Made by a program: the position numbers and the translations under genes. Shown here piece by piece: positions 9,700-20,771 of a stretch of DNA of 64,000 nt. Source of the stretch: Caryophanales bacterium (GTDB taxonomy: Bacteria > Bacillota > Bacilli > JARBTR01); the NCBI GenBank assembly GCA_029240105.1, contig JARBTR010000013.1:1-64000 (forward strand). The letters are read 5' to 3'. Numbering within the stretch: position 1 is the stretch's first letter; each line of letters opens with the position of its first letter. The notes under the pieces are model-generated. The model searched no databases. It worked only from the letters and a program-made list of their open reading frames with translations, and was not told where the DNA came from.

Positions 9700-10494
9700 T
9701 TATTTTTCACGAAGATAATCTCTAAAGAAAATTTCATGAAATCCAGGTTTTGAGGCAATGATTGAAGTTCTTTCTAACACTTCTAATTCCTGCCCTTTAA
9801 AATTTGTCAATTCCCCACCAACCTCATTTAAGAAAACACGTCCGGCTGCAATATCCCAAGGACTAATCTTTGTCGAAAAATAACAGTCAAGAATCCCAGC
9901 AGCTACATATGCCAGTTGAATTGTAGCTGTTCCAAGGTGTCTTGATCCTCGGGCGTCCCGAATAAGTTTATGTATGATTTTATAATCAAACGAGCGATTT
10001 TCCATCATTAACCCTGAATTAACTGCTATAAGAGCTTCATCCATTTTGAACGGTTTTAAAGTGTTGATCCTCTTATCATCCATATAAAAGCCATTTCCAC
10101 TCAAACAATGAAACATTTCGTCACGCGTCACATCATACGTAATTCCAATTTTACCGATACCTTCCTCATAAATACCTACAGAAATCGCAAAAAACCGACC
10201 TTGATTTACAAAGTTCATAGTGCCATCAATTGGGTCAATAATCCACACGATTCCAGATAAATCTGAGATATCATGTCCCTTACTTTCTTCACCAATTATA
10301 CGATGTTCAGCAAAACTTGATTGAATTTTATGATAAAAAAATGTCTCTATTTCTTTATCAACATTGGTAACAAGATCTTTTGCATTACGCTTTGTTTCGA
10401 TGGTAAGTTCATTTTCTAAAGATTTCTTGATCAAATCCCCAGCTTCAACGACCCATTCCTTCGCTTGTTTATAAATCATCTGCCAATCTACCAT
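9700..10494 (-). CDS. Inositol monophosphatase family protein (YktC/SuhB-like)
   Basis: 264 aa from the ATG at 10494, preceded by AAAGAGTG and matching the family N-terminus; the track start is 20 codons too long. It is a Mg-dependent, Li-sensitive phosphatase family. Metal site 1 is IGEES, the core is WIIDPIDGTMNF and the C-terminal motif is SPWDIAAGRVFLNEVGG. All metal ligands are present. The physiological substrate (inositol phosphate, fructose bisphosphate, NADP or another) cannot be told from sequence. It is divergent from the DUF1885-def pair. Confidence 0.88.
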   Translation of the reverse strand: MVDWQMIYKQAKEWVVEAGDLIKKSLENELTIETKRNAKDLVTNVDKEIETFFYHKIQSSFAEHRIIGEESKGHDISDLSGIVWIIDPIDGTMNFVNQGRFFAISVGIYEEGIGKIGITYDVTRDEMFHCLSGNGFYMDDKRINTLKPFKMDEALIAVNSGLMMENRSFDYKIIHKLIRDARGSRHLGTATIQLAYVAAGILDCYFSTKISPWDIAAGRVFLNEVGGELTNFKGQELEVLERTSIIASKPGFHEIFFRDYLREK

Positions 10495-10650
10495 TTTATT
10501 CACTCTTTCAAGTTTCATTGGATTTATTTTAGCAAAAGTTTTTTCAAACTCCAAAAATCAGTAATGAATTGAATCACTGTTTTTCAAAAAACGATTAAAA
10601 TGATAAAATAATACTGAGATATTTATTTAATACATAGGTGAGGACTTATT

Positions 10651-11058
10651 ATGAATCAAAATGCAACTATCAGATTAGTTCCTGCATCAACACAACAGGA
10701 AATTAACATAGATGAAGTTATGGACTTCTTTAAAAAGTACCAAGAAAAGAATGCGAAAACGGGAAAACAAATTGATTGGGAGTATGGTAAACAGACTTTT
10801 CAGTACGACATAGTTGTACCTAAAAAAAATGAAAATAAGTGGTTCTATTTAAAATCAAATAAACCTGGATACCACATTATTGGGGTTGGTGTTGATCAGA
10901 TAGATGGTCAATTCTATATTCAGTTTTCTTTAGGAGAACTCTCAACCCATGGAGATAAAAATAAAGCTCTAGAATTCTGCAAATTACTCGGCGAGAAATA
11001 TAAAGCAGAAGTACATTTTTTTAATAATCGAATCATGTACTATTATCCAAGAAAGTAA
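10651..11058 (+). CDS. DUF1885 family protein
   Basis: 135 aa soluble protein. RBS GGTGAGGA before ATG. The pattern MNQNATIRLVP at the start, IIGVGVDQIDGQFYIQFSL in the middle, STHGDKNKA and the end FFNNRIMYYYPRK fit the small Bacillales-specific DUF1885 family. A homologous structure exists but the function is unknown. The def gene follows 15 bases downstream, so the two probably form an operon. Confidence 0.75.
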   Translation: MNQNATIRLVPASTQQEINIDEVMDFFKKYQEKNAKTGKQIDWEYGKQTFQYDIVVPKKNENKWFYLKSNKPGYHIIGVGVDQIDGQFYIQFSLGELSTHGDKNKALEFCKLLGEKYKAEVHFFNNRIMYYYPRK

Positions 11059-11073
11059 ATAGGGGAATAAACA

Positions 11074-11631
11074 ATGTTAACTGGAAAAGAAATTTTAACG
11101 GATGGCCATCCTAATTTACGAAAGCGTGCAGCAGCTGTAACGATGCCACCAAGTGAAGAAGATAAAGGTACTTTAGCTGAAATGCTTGAATTTTTGATAA
11201 ATAGCCAAAACCCAGAATTTGCAGAAATGCATGGCATTCGACCTGGTATCGGACTGGCAGCTCCTCAAATCAATATACTAAAGAGAATGATTGCAGTTTA
11301 TATTGAAGTTCCAGAATCAGAGCCAATTAGTCTTGCACTTTTCAATCCTCGCATTATCAGTCACTCAGTTGAAAAAACATATATTACATCCGGCGAAGGT
11401 TGTTTGTCAGTGGAGCAAAATTACCCGGGTTTTGTACCACGTTATGCTAAGGTTCGTGTAAAGGCAAATACTATTAATGGAGAAGAAATAGAAATTCATG
11501 CGAAAGGATTATTGGCCATTTGTTTACAACATGAAATCGATCATCTGAATGGTATTTTGTATTACGATCATATCAATAAAGAAAACCCCTTTGGTGAGAT
11601 AGAGTTCGCTATTCCATATGATAGAACTTGA
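11074..11631 (+). CDS. def: Peptide deformylase
   Basis: 185 aa, type 2 (Gram-positive) length. It removes the formyl group from N-terminal fMet of nascent proteins. Motif 1 GIGLAAPQ is at 58-65, motif 2 EGCLS with metal ligand C110, and motif 3 QHEIDHLNG with H153, E154 and H157. The insertion between motifs 1 and 2 is typical of the type 2 enzyme (DefB of B. subtilis). It is co-directional with DUF1885 and ends at a strong shared terminator. Confidence 0.97.
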   Translation: MLTGKEILTDGHPNLRKRAAAVTMPPSEEDKGTLAEMLEFLINSQNPEFAEMHGIRPGIGLAAPQINILKRMIAVYIEVPESEPISLALFNPRIISHSVEKTYITSGEGCLSVEQNYPGFVPRYAKVRVKANTINGEEIEIHAKGLLAICLQHEIDHLNGILYYDHINKENPFGEIEFAIPYDRT

Positions 11632-11654
11632 GTTACTAATTAAATGTATATACT

Positions 11655-11690
11655 AAAAAATTGAGTACATGTATTTGTACTCAATTTTTT
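11655..11690. terminator. Bidirectional terminator between def and yajC
   Basis: AAAAAATTGAGTAC / GTACTCAATTTTTT, 14 pairs with an eight-base loop. The A- and T-runs serve both strands: def from the left, yajC from the right. Confidence 0.9.
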
Positions 11691-11709
11691 GTTTTGGTTT
11701 GTTATTTTT

Positions 11710-11976
11710 TTATACTTCTTCTCTCTTAACCTGACGAACAGCTGATTTTTCAAATTCCATTTTAGAACCATCAACTGTCTTAACAATAAGAGTCGTTTCT
11801 TTTACTTCATCAACAGTACAGTGCATGCCGCCAATTGTTACAATTTTATTTCCTTTTTCGATAGAAGATTGCATGTTTTGTGCTTCCTTCGCTCTCTTTT
11901 GTTGCGGACGAATCAACAAGAAATAAAATACCGCAACCAAAACTACCATTGGTAAATAGCCCATTATTTGTTCCAT
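11710..11976 (-). CDS. yajC: Preprotein translocase subunit YajC
   Basis: 88 aa from the ATG at 11976, which has AAGGGG upstream; the longer track ORF has no support. A single N-terminal membrane helix (MGYLPMVVLVAVFYFLLI) is followed by the signature RPQQKRAKE, then a cytosolic beta domain with GNKIVTIGGMHCTVDEV. It associates with SecDF-YidC. It follows tgt by 37 bases, as in the Bacillus queA-tgt-yajC order. Confidence 0.95.
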   Translation of the reverse strand: MEQIMGYLPMVVLVAVFYFLLIRPQQKRAKEAQNMQSSIEKGNKIVTIGGMHCTVDEVKETTLIVKTVDGSKMEFEKSAVRQVKREEV

Positions 11977-12013
11977 TTTTAAAACCCCTTTTATAATTTT
12001 ATAAGTCGAAAAG

Positions 12014-13306
<1,293 letters not shown>

Positions 13307-13358
13307 TCAAAATCATTTATCAACAAGAGATTTATTTATTCAAAATATGATAGTAAAA

Positions 13359-14063
13359 CTAACCACCGAGGTAAGCTTTTTTCACAATATCATTGTCTAA
13401 TAGATCTTTCGCATCACCATGCAAGACAACTTTACCCGTTTCTAAAACATAACATTTATCAGCAATAGATAGCGCCATTTTAGCATTTTGTTCGTTAAGT
13501 AAAATGGTCATCCCGAGTTTATTGCATTCTTTAACAATGGTGAAAATTTCTTTAACCAAAATTGGAGATAATCCCATGGACGGTTCATCCAACAAGAGCA
13601 TTTTGGGACTTGACATGAGAGCACGTCCCATTGCCAACATTTGTTGCTCTCCTCCACTTAATGTACCTGCCAACTGGTTTTCACGCTCTTTTAATCTTGG
13701 AAATAACTGCATAACTTTATTGTAATCCAGCATTCTTTGTTTCGAATCCTTAACAATAAATGCACCTAGCTCCAGATTTTCTCGAACAGATAACTGAGAA
13801 AAAACGCGTCTCCCCTCAGGAACATGTGCGAGTCCATATTGAATAATTTTATGTGGTTTAATTAAATTCAAATTAATATTTGAATACAGAACTTCACCCT
13901 TGCTTGGTTTAAGCAAGCCAGAGACGGCATGAAGAATGGATGTTTTACCAGCACCGTTAGCACCTATTAGTGTAACAATTTCTCCTTCATTCACATTAAA
14001 TGAAACACCTTTTATGGCGTGAATGGAACCATAATGGACATGTAGATCATTTACAGTTAACAT
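13359..14063 (-). CDS. livF: Branched-chain amino acid ABC transporter ATPase LivF
   Basis: 234 aa ATPase. Walker A GANGAGKTS, Q-loop region around VPEGRRVFSQLSVRENLELG (typical of LivF), signature LSGGEQQML, Walker B MLLLDEPSMGL and an H-loop replaced by Q in ILLNEQN, as usual in LivF. It pairs with LivG under the membrane subunits. It is the last gene of the liv operon, and no clear terminator was seen before tgt. Confidence 0.95.
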   Translation of the reverse strand: MLTVNDLHVHYGSIHAIKGVSFNVNEGEIVTLIGANGAGKTSILHAVSGLLKPSKGEVLYSNINLNLIKPHKIIQYGLAHVPEGRRVFSQLSVRENLELGAFIVKDSKQRMLDYNKVMQLFPRLKERENQLAGTLSGGEQQMLAMGRALMSSPKMLLLDEPSMGLSPILVKEIFTIVKECNKLGMTILLNEQNAKMALSIADKCYVLETGKVVLHGDAKDLLDNDIVKKAYLGG

Positions 14064-14113
14064 TGAATTCTCCTAACATATGGCTTTGAGAAACGATTAT
14101 ATAGATTCTGAAA

Positions 14114-14881
14114 TTAGTCTGATTCTCCAAGATAAGATGCAATGACTCGAGGATCATTTTGAATTTGCTCCGGTGAGCCTGATGCAATAATACTGCCATA
14201 CTCCAACACAGCGACCTTTTCACATATACCCATTACCAAAGACATATCATGCTCGATAAGCAATATAGCAATTTCAAACTTTTCCTTGACAAGGCGAATG
14301 GTCTCCATAAGTTCATTTGTCTCACTTGGATTCATACCAGCTGCAGGTTCATCCAAAAGCAAGAGCTTCGGTTCAGTAGCTAAAGCTCTTGCAATCTCTA
14401 ATTTACGTTGTTCCCCATAAGGAAGATTGCAAGCTTTTTGATAAGCAAAATTTTCAAGTTTAAAAATTTTCAGGAGATCCAATGCCTTTTCTTCAAAAAG
14501 CTTTTCTTCTTTCCAATAGGAAGGTAATCTCAGAACAGCAGCTAATGCTGAGTATTTCATCTGAGATTGGAATGCAATTTTTACATTATCAATTACAGAA
14601 AGATTTTTAAAAAGTCGTATATTTTGGAAAGTTCTCGCAACACCCATGTTTACGATTTTGTTCGAACCTTTTCCAATGAGTGAATTCCCATCTAGTAAAA
14701 TGGATCCTTCTGTTGGAGTATAAACACCTGTTAAAAGATTAAAAACAGTTGTTTTACCAGCTCCATTCGGACCAATTAAACCAACTAGCTCTTGTGAACC
14801 AATTTGAATCTCAAACTGATTAACTGCTTTCAATCCACCAAAGGAAACGGATAAATTCTTCACATCTAATAACTTTGTCAT
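14114..14881 (-). CDS. livG: Branched-chain amino acid ABC transporter ATPase LivG
   Basis: 255 aa. Walker A GPNGAGKTTVFN, NMGVARTFQNIRLF (LivG-specific Q-loop), signature variant LPYGEQRKLEIARALA, Walker B LLLLDEPAAGMNPSE and H-loop LLIEHDM. The start overlaps the livM stop by one base, so translation is coupled. Partner of LivF. Confidence 0.95.
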   Translation of the reverse strand: MTKLLDVKNLSVSFGGLKAVNQFEIQIGSQELVGLIGPNGAGKTTVFNLLTGVYTPTEGSILLDGNSLIGKGSNKIVNMGVARTFQNIRLFKNLSVIDNVKIAFQSQMKYSALAAVLRLPSYWKEEKLFEEKALDLLKIFKLENFAYQKACNLPYGEQRKLEIARALATEPKLLLLDEPAAGMNPSETNELMETIRLVKEKFEIAILLIEHDMSLVMGICEKVAVLEYGSIIASGSPEQIQNDPRVIASYLGESD

Positions 14882-15849
14882 TATCCAATCACCTTTCTTT
14901 TAATGAATTGAAATACTTTAAGCAATGAAAATTCACTTGTTCCGAGCAGGCCTTTCGGTCTGAAAATCATGGCAAAAATTAGTATAACAGCATATATGAG
15001 CATACGATATTCCGAGAATTCACGTAAGTACTCAGGGAGAATGGTTAATGTAACTGCAGCAAGAATAGCACCTGTTAAACTTCCCATACCACCCAAAACA
15101 ACTATAACAAGAATCTCGATGGATCGATTAAAATCAAACTTAGCTGCATCAATGATCAAGATATAATGTGAATATAATCCTCCCGCGATTCCTGCGAAAA
15201 AGGAACCTAACGTAAAAGCAAATAACTTGTAGTATGTCGTAGGAACACCAGCTGCCTCAGCTGCAATTTCATCTTCTCTGATGGATTTAATCGCACGTCC
15301 ATGTCTAGAATCGATTACTGTCCAAATGATGTAAATTGTAAGCAACATGATGAAAAATACATTTGTAAAATTTGTTGCATATGGAATTCCGAACAATCCC
15401 TTTGCTCCACCTGTGAAATCAAGATTTAAAATAATAACACGAATAATTTCACCAAATCCAAGGGTAATAATCGCCAAATAATCCCCTCTTAAACGTAGAG
15501 CTGGAATACCTACTAAAATACCAACAATGGCAGCACATATCCCCCCAACCAGTAGAGCAAAATAGAATTCAATGGACTCTGGGAGATTCGCATTTATAGA
15601 GAATAGGGCAGACGCATATGCCCCAATTGACATAAATCCTGCATGCCCCAATGTCAATTGACCAAGGAACCCTGTAGTTAAATTTAAACTCGTCGACAAA
15701 ATGATATTAATGCCGATGACAATGATAATTCCTAGATAATAATTGTTGATTACACCTATCCATACCAATTGAGAGATTATGAGATAAATGGCAATCACTG
15801 AAATAGCATTTACAATATAAGAAGGTATTTTCTTTTTCAAAACGTTCAC
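14881..15849 (-). CDS. livM: Branched-chain amino acid ABC permease LivM
   Basis: 322 aa with about eight to ten hydrophobic spans. The family motif TGFLGQLTLGHAGFMSIGAYASA follows the second span, and the EAA-like cytoplasmic loop is AIREDEIAAEAAGVPTTYYKLFAF-type (IREDEIAAEAAG seen). The C-terminus has LIFAMIFRPKGLLG. It abuts livH and overlaps livG by one base. Confidence 0.94.
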   Translation of the reverse strand: MNVLKKKIPSYIVNAISVIAIYLIISQLVWIGVINNYYLGIIIVIGINIILSTSLNLTTGFLGQLTLGHAGFMSIGAYASALFSINANLPESIEFYFALLVGGICAAIVGILVGIPALRLRGDYLAIITLGFGEIIRVIILNLDFTGGAKGLFGIPYATNFTNVFFIMLLTIYIIWTVIDSRHGRAIKSIREDEIAAEAAGVPTTYYKLFAFTLGSFFAGIAGGLYSHYILIIDAAKFDFNRSIEILVIVVLGGMGSLTGAILAAVTLTILPEYLREFSEYRMLIYAVILIFAMIFRPKGLLGTSEFSLLKVFQFIKRKVIG

Positions 15850-16725
15850 CTACACTTTCTCTCGAATGTTTTGACCCAAAATACCCGCAGGCTTAACAAG
15901 TAAAACAAGAATTAAGATTGCAAAAACAACTGCCTCAGATAATTGAGATGAAACATAGCCTTTCGTTAAACATTCTGTAATACCGATAATAAATGCCCCA
16001 AGCATCGCCCCTTGTATTTTACCAATACCTCCAAGAACTGCTGCAATAAAAGCCTTTAAGCCAAGCATTGAACCAATGTATGGATCAACAATCGGGTATG
16101 CTGTGCTATATAGTGCACCACCAACAGCAGCAAGACCAGATCCGATTGCAAAAGTTATAGCAATAGTTGTATTGATATTTATTCCCATTAAAGTTGCTGC
16201 TCCAGCATCCTCGGAAACAGCTCGCATTGCTTTACCCATTTTCGTCTTTAAAACAAACAATTCCAATAGAACCATTAATACAACTGAAATCAATATAGTA
16301 TAGATCGTAACCTGTCCAACTTGAACTCCACCAAATTGGAATGGTTCACCTGAAATAACATTCGGAAATGGCTTAGGGTTAGCCGAAAAGACTTTCATTG
16401 CAATATTCTGAAGGAGAAGACTCACCCCAATTGCTGTGATTAAAGGTGTGATTCTTGACGCATTTCGGAGTGGCTTATATGCAAAGCGTTCAATAAGCAT
16501 TCCTAATAATGCACAAAAAACAACAGCGACAATAATTGCAATCCAAAATGGCACATGCAATTCAGTTAGAGATAACAGTACCACATAGGAACCAATCATG
16601 ATGACATCACCATGGGCAAAATTAATTAATTTTACGATCCCATATACCATGGTGTACCCTAGGGCAATTAGGGCATAAATACTTCCAACATGTAATCCAT
16701 TAATGATTTGTAAGACAAAATCCAT
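15850..16725 (-). CDS. livH: Branched-chain amino acid ABC permease LivH
   Basis: 291 aa from the ATG at 16725 with AGAGG five bases upstream; the track start nine codons earlier lacks an RBS. Signature LGYTMVYGIVKLINFAHGD near the N-terminus, EAA-like loop MRAVSEDAGAATLMGIN, and the end LLVKPAGILGQ. Multiple membrane spans. It forms the channel with LivM. A hairpin separates it from livK upstream. Confidence 0.94.
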   Translation of the reverse strand: MDFVLQIINGLHVGSIYALIALGYTMVYGIVKLINFAHGDVIMIGSYVVLLSLTELHVPFWIAIIVAVVFCALLGMLIERFAYKPLRNASRITPLITAIGVSLLLQNIAMKVFSANPKPFPNVISGEPFQFGGVQVGQVTIYTILISVVLMVLLELFVLKTKMGKAMRAVSEDAGAATLMGININTTIAITFAIGSGLAAVGGALYSTAYPIVDPYIGSMLGLKAFIAAVLGGIGKIQGAMLGAFIIGITECLTKGYVSSQLSEAVVFAILILVLLVKPAGILGQNIREKV

Positions 16726-16827
16726 AGTAACCTCTTCCGTTAGGACATTCATATCAATTCAATCATGATATTTTCCTAATTTTGCTGTTTTTTACTTTTT
16801 TTAGAAACGTCACCTAAAAATTCGATA

Positions 16828-16866
16828 AGGTGCCTGAAAGAATGTCTAGCACTCTTTCAGACACCT
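16828..16866 (-). terminator. Intra-operon hairpin between livK and livH
   Basis: AGGTG-CTGAAAGA pairs with TCTTTCAG-CACCT (13 pairs, one mismatch) just after the livK stop; the following T-run is weak. Such stems after a binding-protein gene commonly keep its mRNA level above the rest of the operon. That role is inferred. Confidence 0.65.
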
Positions 16867-16882
16867 AGTGAACCATTAAAAA

Positions 16883-18031
16883 TTAAGGATTCATTTTATC
16901 AAACATTTCTACTTTTCCACCTGTAAGCTTTAAAACTGTAACACTCTTAATAGGATTACGATTTTCATCGAATGAAATTTTACCAGTAACACCATCAATT
17001 TCTACGCCTTTAAGCGCTTTTACAACTTTATCTTTATCGGTTGATTTTGCCTTCTCTATTGCAGCAATTAAAATTTTTGCAGCATCGTAGCCTAAAGCAG
17101 AAAGTGCGTTTGGCTCAGCATTGAATTTCGCTTTATAGTTTTTGATAAAGTCTTGTACTTTTGTATTTGTGTCCATCGGTGAATAGTGGTTACTGAAGTA
17201 TGCCCCCTCAACCAATGATGGATCTTGTACAGAACCTAATACACCATCCCATCCATCAGCACCTAATAAAGTTGTTTTTAACCCAACTTCTTTTACTTGA
17301 GCTGCGACTAATGCAACTGTGTTGTAATAGTCTGGAACCATAAGTACATCTGGTGATTCACCTTTAATTTTTGTCAATTGTGATTTAAAATCTTTATCAG
17401 TTGCTCCATATCCTTCATAAGCAACCACTTTTCCGCCAGCTTTTTCAAAAGACTTCTTGAACGCTTCTGCGATACCTGAAGAGTAATCATCCCCTGTGTT
17501 ATAAATAACAGCAGCTGTCTTCGCACTTAACTTATCTTTCGCAAATTTAGCCATTACAGAACCTTGGAATGGATCTAAAAAGCATGCTCTGTATACATTT
17601 GCACCATACGTAGTAACGTTAGCAGCAGTTGCTGTTGGTGTAATCACTGGTAACTTTTCTTTTTGCGAAGCACTTGCTACCGCTGCAGATGGTTTACTTG
17701 TAATATCTCCAATGATAGCCATAACTTCTTCGTTGTTAACCAATTTGTTATAAGCGTTTACAGCTTCTGTAGCATCGCCCTTTTCATCTTCAACAATGAA
17801 TTTAATTTTCTTACCTAAAACGCCACCTTTTTCATTTGCTTCATCAAAAGCTAGTTTTGTTCCGTTGCTTGCTGAAATTCCATAAACTGAAACGTTTCCT
17901 GTTAATGGAGCAAGCCCACCGATTTTAATTTCTTTTGCTTCATCAGTACTTGCTTTTTTCGATCCACATCCTGTAAATAATAAAGTTAAAACACACATGA
18001 TTGCTACTAAAGTAAATGAACTCTTTTTCAT
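16883..18031 (-). CDS. livK: Branched-chain amino acid ABC substrate-binding lipoprotein LivK
   Basis: 382 aa, Peripla_BP_6-type. Lipoprotein signal MKKSSFTLVAIMCVLTLLFTGC, cleaved before the lipobox cysteine. Then the family pattern IKIGGLAPLTGNVSVYG, GNEEVMAI-type and GDITSKPSAAVA strands. It is the first gene of the operon, with its own strong promoter and two CodY boxes. Ligand preference among Leu, Ile, Val or related amino acids cannot be read directly. Confidence 0.94.
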   Translation of the reverse strand: MKKSSFTLVAIMCVLTLLFTGCGSKKASTDEAKEIKIGGLAPLTGNVSVYGISASNGTKLAFDEANEKGGVLGKKIKFIVEDEKGDATEAVNAYNKLVNNEEVMAIIGDITSKPSAAVASASQKEKLPVITPTATAANVTTYGANVYRACFLDPFQGSVMAKFAKDKLSAKTAAVIYNTGDDYSSGIAEAFKKSFEKAGGKVVAYEGYGATDKDFKSQLTKIKGESPDVLMVPDYYNTVALVAAQVKEVGLKTTLLGADGWDGVLGSVQDPSLVEGAYFSNHYSPMDTNTKVQDFIKNYKAKFNAEPNALSALGYDAAKILIAAIEKAKSTDKDKVVKALKGVEIDGVTGKISFDENRNPIKSVTVLKLTGGKVEMFDKMNP

Positions 18032-18177
18032 AATAATCCTCCAATATATTAGTTTTTTTGTTTGTTAGTCACTCCGTATTTCGTACTAATCAGGGGGTCG
18101 TTCATAGCATCACACTCTTTTCTATAAAACAAGTCACTTATTAAGTTGACTATTAGTCCATATTTTTGAATTGAATG

Positions 18178-18192
18178 AATTTTCAGAAAATT
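18178..18192. promoter_or_regulatory. CodY box, perfect match
   Basis: AATTTTCAGAAAATT equals the CodY consensus AATTTTCWGAAAATT at all positions. It lies about 45 bases downstream of the predicted liv start point and could block elongation when branched-chain amino acids and GTP are plentiful. Confidence 0.85.
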
Positions 18193-18218
18193 CAACACGT
18201 CTTCCTATTAATTGTTGG

Positions 18219-18233
18219 AATTTTCTAAAAATT
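18219..18233. promoter_or_regulatory. CodY box, one mismatch
   Basis: AATTTTCTAAAAATT matches 14 of 15 positions of the CodY consensus. It begins 10 bases downstream of the -10 hexamer, covering the predicted start of transcription. The pair of sites fits CodY repression of the liv operon. Confidence 0.75.
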
Positions 18234-18242
18234 TATTTTTTG

Positions 18243-18272
18243 ATTATACGATTGTTCCGACTATTCTGTCAA
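18243..18272 (-). promoter_or_regulatory. SigA promoter of the liv operon
   Basis: Minus strand TTGACA - 18 bases - TATAAT, perfect hexamers. It lies between the queA terminator and livK. Confidence 0.85.
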
Positions 18273-18326
18273 CTTATCTAGCAAAATATTTTTTTGGAAA
18301 ATATTATTCTTATATTATGTGTATTT

Positions 18327-18373
18327 TAAAAAAAAACACATAAACGAAAGATATATCTAAACGTTTATGTGTT
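18327..18373 (-). terminator. queA terminator
   Basis: Perfect 12-bp stem AACACATAAACG / CGTTTATGTGTT with a T-run of about nine on the minus strand, 53 bases past the queA stop. It insulates the queA operon from the liv promoter. Confidence 0.9.
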
Positions 18374-18426
18374 AATCAAAAAATTTATTCTAATAAAATA
18401 ATCGAATGTGATTTTTAATTTAAATC

Positions 18427-19455
18427 CTATCGTATAAACATTGCATCACCAAAGCTGAAGAAACGGTACTTTTCCTCTACAGCAATTTCATAAGCTCTTA
18501 GAATATTCTCTTGTCCCGCTAATGCGCTTACCAACATGATCAAAGTTGATTTTGGCAAATGGAAATTTGTAATCATGCCGTCAATCGCTTTAAAATCAAA
18601 ACCTGGATAGATAAAAATATTTGTCCAACCGCTTGACTCCGCGAAATGTCCGTTTCCAGCCCTCGCAATCGTTTCAAGTGTTCTTGTTGTTGTTGTACCC
18701 ACTGAGTAAATTTTACGACCATCGGTTTTTGCTCGATTTAAAATATCTGCTGTTTCAGAACTCATTGAATAATATTCAGAATGCATCTCATGTTCTTCTA
18801 TAGAATCTACAGAAACCGGTCTGAATGTTCCAAGTCCTACATGAAGAGTGATGAAGGTAAGTTCTACGCCCAAGTCTTTTATTGATTGTAGAAACTCCTT
18901 CGTAAAATGCAATCCTGCCGTAGGAGCCGCAGCTGAGCCTTGTTCCTTTGCATAAACAGTTTGGTAGCGATCACGGTCATTGAGCCTTTCCTTGATGTAA
19001 GGTGGCAATGGCATTTCTCCAAGTTGATCTAAAATCTCCATGAAAATACCTTCGTATTGGAATTCTAAATGACGTCCACCTTGCTCAAGTTCAGCTGTAC
19101 AAACAGCTTTCAAACGGCCGTCACCGAATTCAATGACAGTACCAACCTTTACACGTTTTGCCGGCTTCACTAATGTCTCCCAAGTGTCGCCTTCGATTTG
19201 TTTTAAAAGCAATATTTCAATACTGGCATCCGTATCCACTTTTTTTCCATACAGACGAGCGGGCAATACTTTTGTATCATTTAAAACGAGTATATCACCC
19301 GTTTTCAGGTATTCTTTCAAGTCATAAAAATGGCGGTGTTCAAATTCACCAGTCATTTTATCGATTACCATTAAACGACTACTCTCACGCTTCTCTAAAG
19401 GTGTTTGCGCAATCAGTTCTTCTGGTAAATTAAAGTCATAATCTTCTACTCTCAT
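18427..19455 (-). CDS. queA: S-adenosylmethionine:tRNA ribosyltransferase-isomerase QueA
   Basis: 342 aa, full length. It transfers the ribosyl part of SAM to preQ1-modified tRNA to form epoxyqueuosine. Family features: [17 protein letters not shown] at the start, [21 protein letters not shown] in the middle, [14 protein letters not shown], and the end [22 protein letters not shown]. Downstream of ruvB by 72 bases, as in Bacillus ruvA-ruvB-queA-tgt, but the link to tgt is broken by liv. Confidence 0.97.
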   Translation of the reverse strand: MRVEDYDFNLPEELIAQTPLEKRESSRLMVIDKMTGEFEHRHFYDLKEYLKTGDILVLNDTKVLPARLYGKKVDTDASIEILLLKQIEGDTWETLVKPAKRVKVGTVIEFGDGRLKAVCTAELEQGGRHLEFQYEGIFMEILDQLGEMPLPPYIKERLNDRDRYQTVYAKEQGSAAAPTAGLHFTKEFLQSIKDLGVELTFITLHVGLGTFRPVSVDSIEEHEMHSEYYSMSSETADILNRAKTDGRKIYSVGTTTTRTLETIARAGNGHFAESSGWTNIFIYPGFDFKAIDGMITNFHLPKSTLIMLVSALAGQENILRAYEIAVEEKYRFFSFGDAMFIR

Positions 19456-19527
19456 ATTGTTTCCTCAAAGTAAAACTTCTTAAATAAAATGTAAGCTAGC
19501 AAAGAACTTTGCCTGATTTTAAAATAT

Positions 19528-20568
19528 TTATAGTTCAAATGACGACTGTACGGATTTTTTATCAGGTTCTACGCATGGTATTGGTAAATCAAAGTGTCGG
19601 TAAACAGATTCAGTCACGACACGGCCACGAGGTGTCCGTTGTATAAAACCTATTTGTAGTAAATAAGGCTCGTACACATCATCTATAGTTCCTGAATCTT
19701 CACCAATTGTTGCTGCTATGGTATCAAGACCAACAGGGCCACCTTTGAATTTTTCAATAATACCTAAAAGGAGCTTGCGGTCAATTTGATCTAAGCCCAC
19801 TTTGTCCACTTGCATAAGTTCGAGAGCATAGTCCGCAATTTCAAAAGTTGTGTTACCATCACCTTTTACTTGTGCAAAGTCACGTACTCTGCGAAGCAAA
19901 CGATTTGCAATACGAGGCGTTCCGCGAGAACGACGAGCAATTTCAATTGCTGCATCTTCATGGATTTCTGTTTTCAATATATCGGCTGTTCGAGTCACGA
20001 TTTCTTTCAATTGTCCTTCGTTGTAGTATTCCAGTCGTGATATAACACCAAAACGGTCACGTAGTGGCGCTGACAGGTTACCTGCACGAGTTGTTGCACC
20101 TACCAGTGTAAATGGAGGCAACTCTACTCGAACTGATCGAGCACCTGAATCTTTCCCAATCACAATGTCCAAGCAGAAATCTTCCATCGCTGGATAAAGA
20201 ACTTCCTCAATGGCTTTGGGCATTCTGTGGATTTCATCGATAAATAGAACATCACCCGGTTGCAGTGAACTTAAAATCGCTGCTAAATCACCAGCTTTTT
20301 CAATAGCAGGGCCAGATGTTGTTCGAAGTTGAACACCCATTTCATTTGCAATGATGGCAGCAAGTGTTGTTTTACCTAGCCCGGGAGGACCATACAACAA
20401 TACATGGTCTAGGGTTTCCTCTCGCATCTTAGCCGCTTCAATAAACACACTTAGATTTTCTTTTACTTTATCTTGTCCAATATATTCACGTAACCATTGT
20501 GGGCGCAAACTATATTCAATAGATTCTTCACTTTCAAGAACTTTCCCATCTAAAATTCGCTCGTCCAA
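19528..20568 (-). CDS. ruvB: Holliday junction branch-migration helicase RuvB
   Basis: 346 aa AAA+ motor. [18 protein letters not shown] leads in; Walker [10 protein letters not shown], Walker [12 protein letters not shown], sensor 1 in [11 protein letters not shown], and the C-terminal winged helix ending in [14 protein letters not shown]. It forms hexamers loaded by RuvA at four-way junctions. Unusually, ruvA is not adjacent: a small membrane-protein gene lies between them. Confidence 0.97.
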   Translation of the reverse strand: MDERILDGKVLESEESIEYSLRPQWLREYIGQDKVKENLSVFIEAAKMREETLDHVLLYGPPGLGKTTLAAIIANEMGVQLRTTSGPAIEKAGDLAAILSSLQPGDVLFIDEIHRMPKAIEEVLYPAMEDFCLDIVIGKDSGARSVRVELPPFTLVGATTRAGNLSAPLRDRFGVISRLEYYNEGQLKEIVTRTADILKTEIHEDAAIEIARRSRGTPRIANRLLRRVRDFAQVKGDGNTTFEIADYALELMQVDKVGLDQIDRKLLLGIIEKFKGGPVGLDTIAATIGEDSGTIDDVYEPYLLQIGFIQRTPRGRVVTESVYRHFDLPIPCVEPDKKSVQSSFEL

Positions 20569-20771
20569 AATGTCACCACCAATTTTTTAAACATGTCTTC
20601 ATATCGTTTTTCGCTTTGAACATTGTACCACAATCCAAATGATCACACTATGCGAACATCCAGGCTCCGAACTTGTTCATTTCAAACACAAAACCGTGCC
20701 GGCATATCTATGGATATTTACATAAAAATTGGAACAAAATCATTCAAATGATCTTGCCCCACAATTGAAAT

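Noticed and set aside
20640-20690. Possible LexA/SOS box near ruvB (GCGAACATCCAG, CGAACTTGTTC)
   Set aside because: Spacing and right half do not fit the Bacillus CGAAC-N4-GTTCG consensus; a similar half-site near 21905 is equally incomplete.
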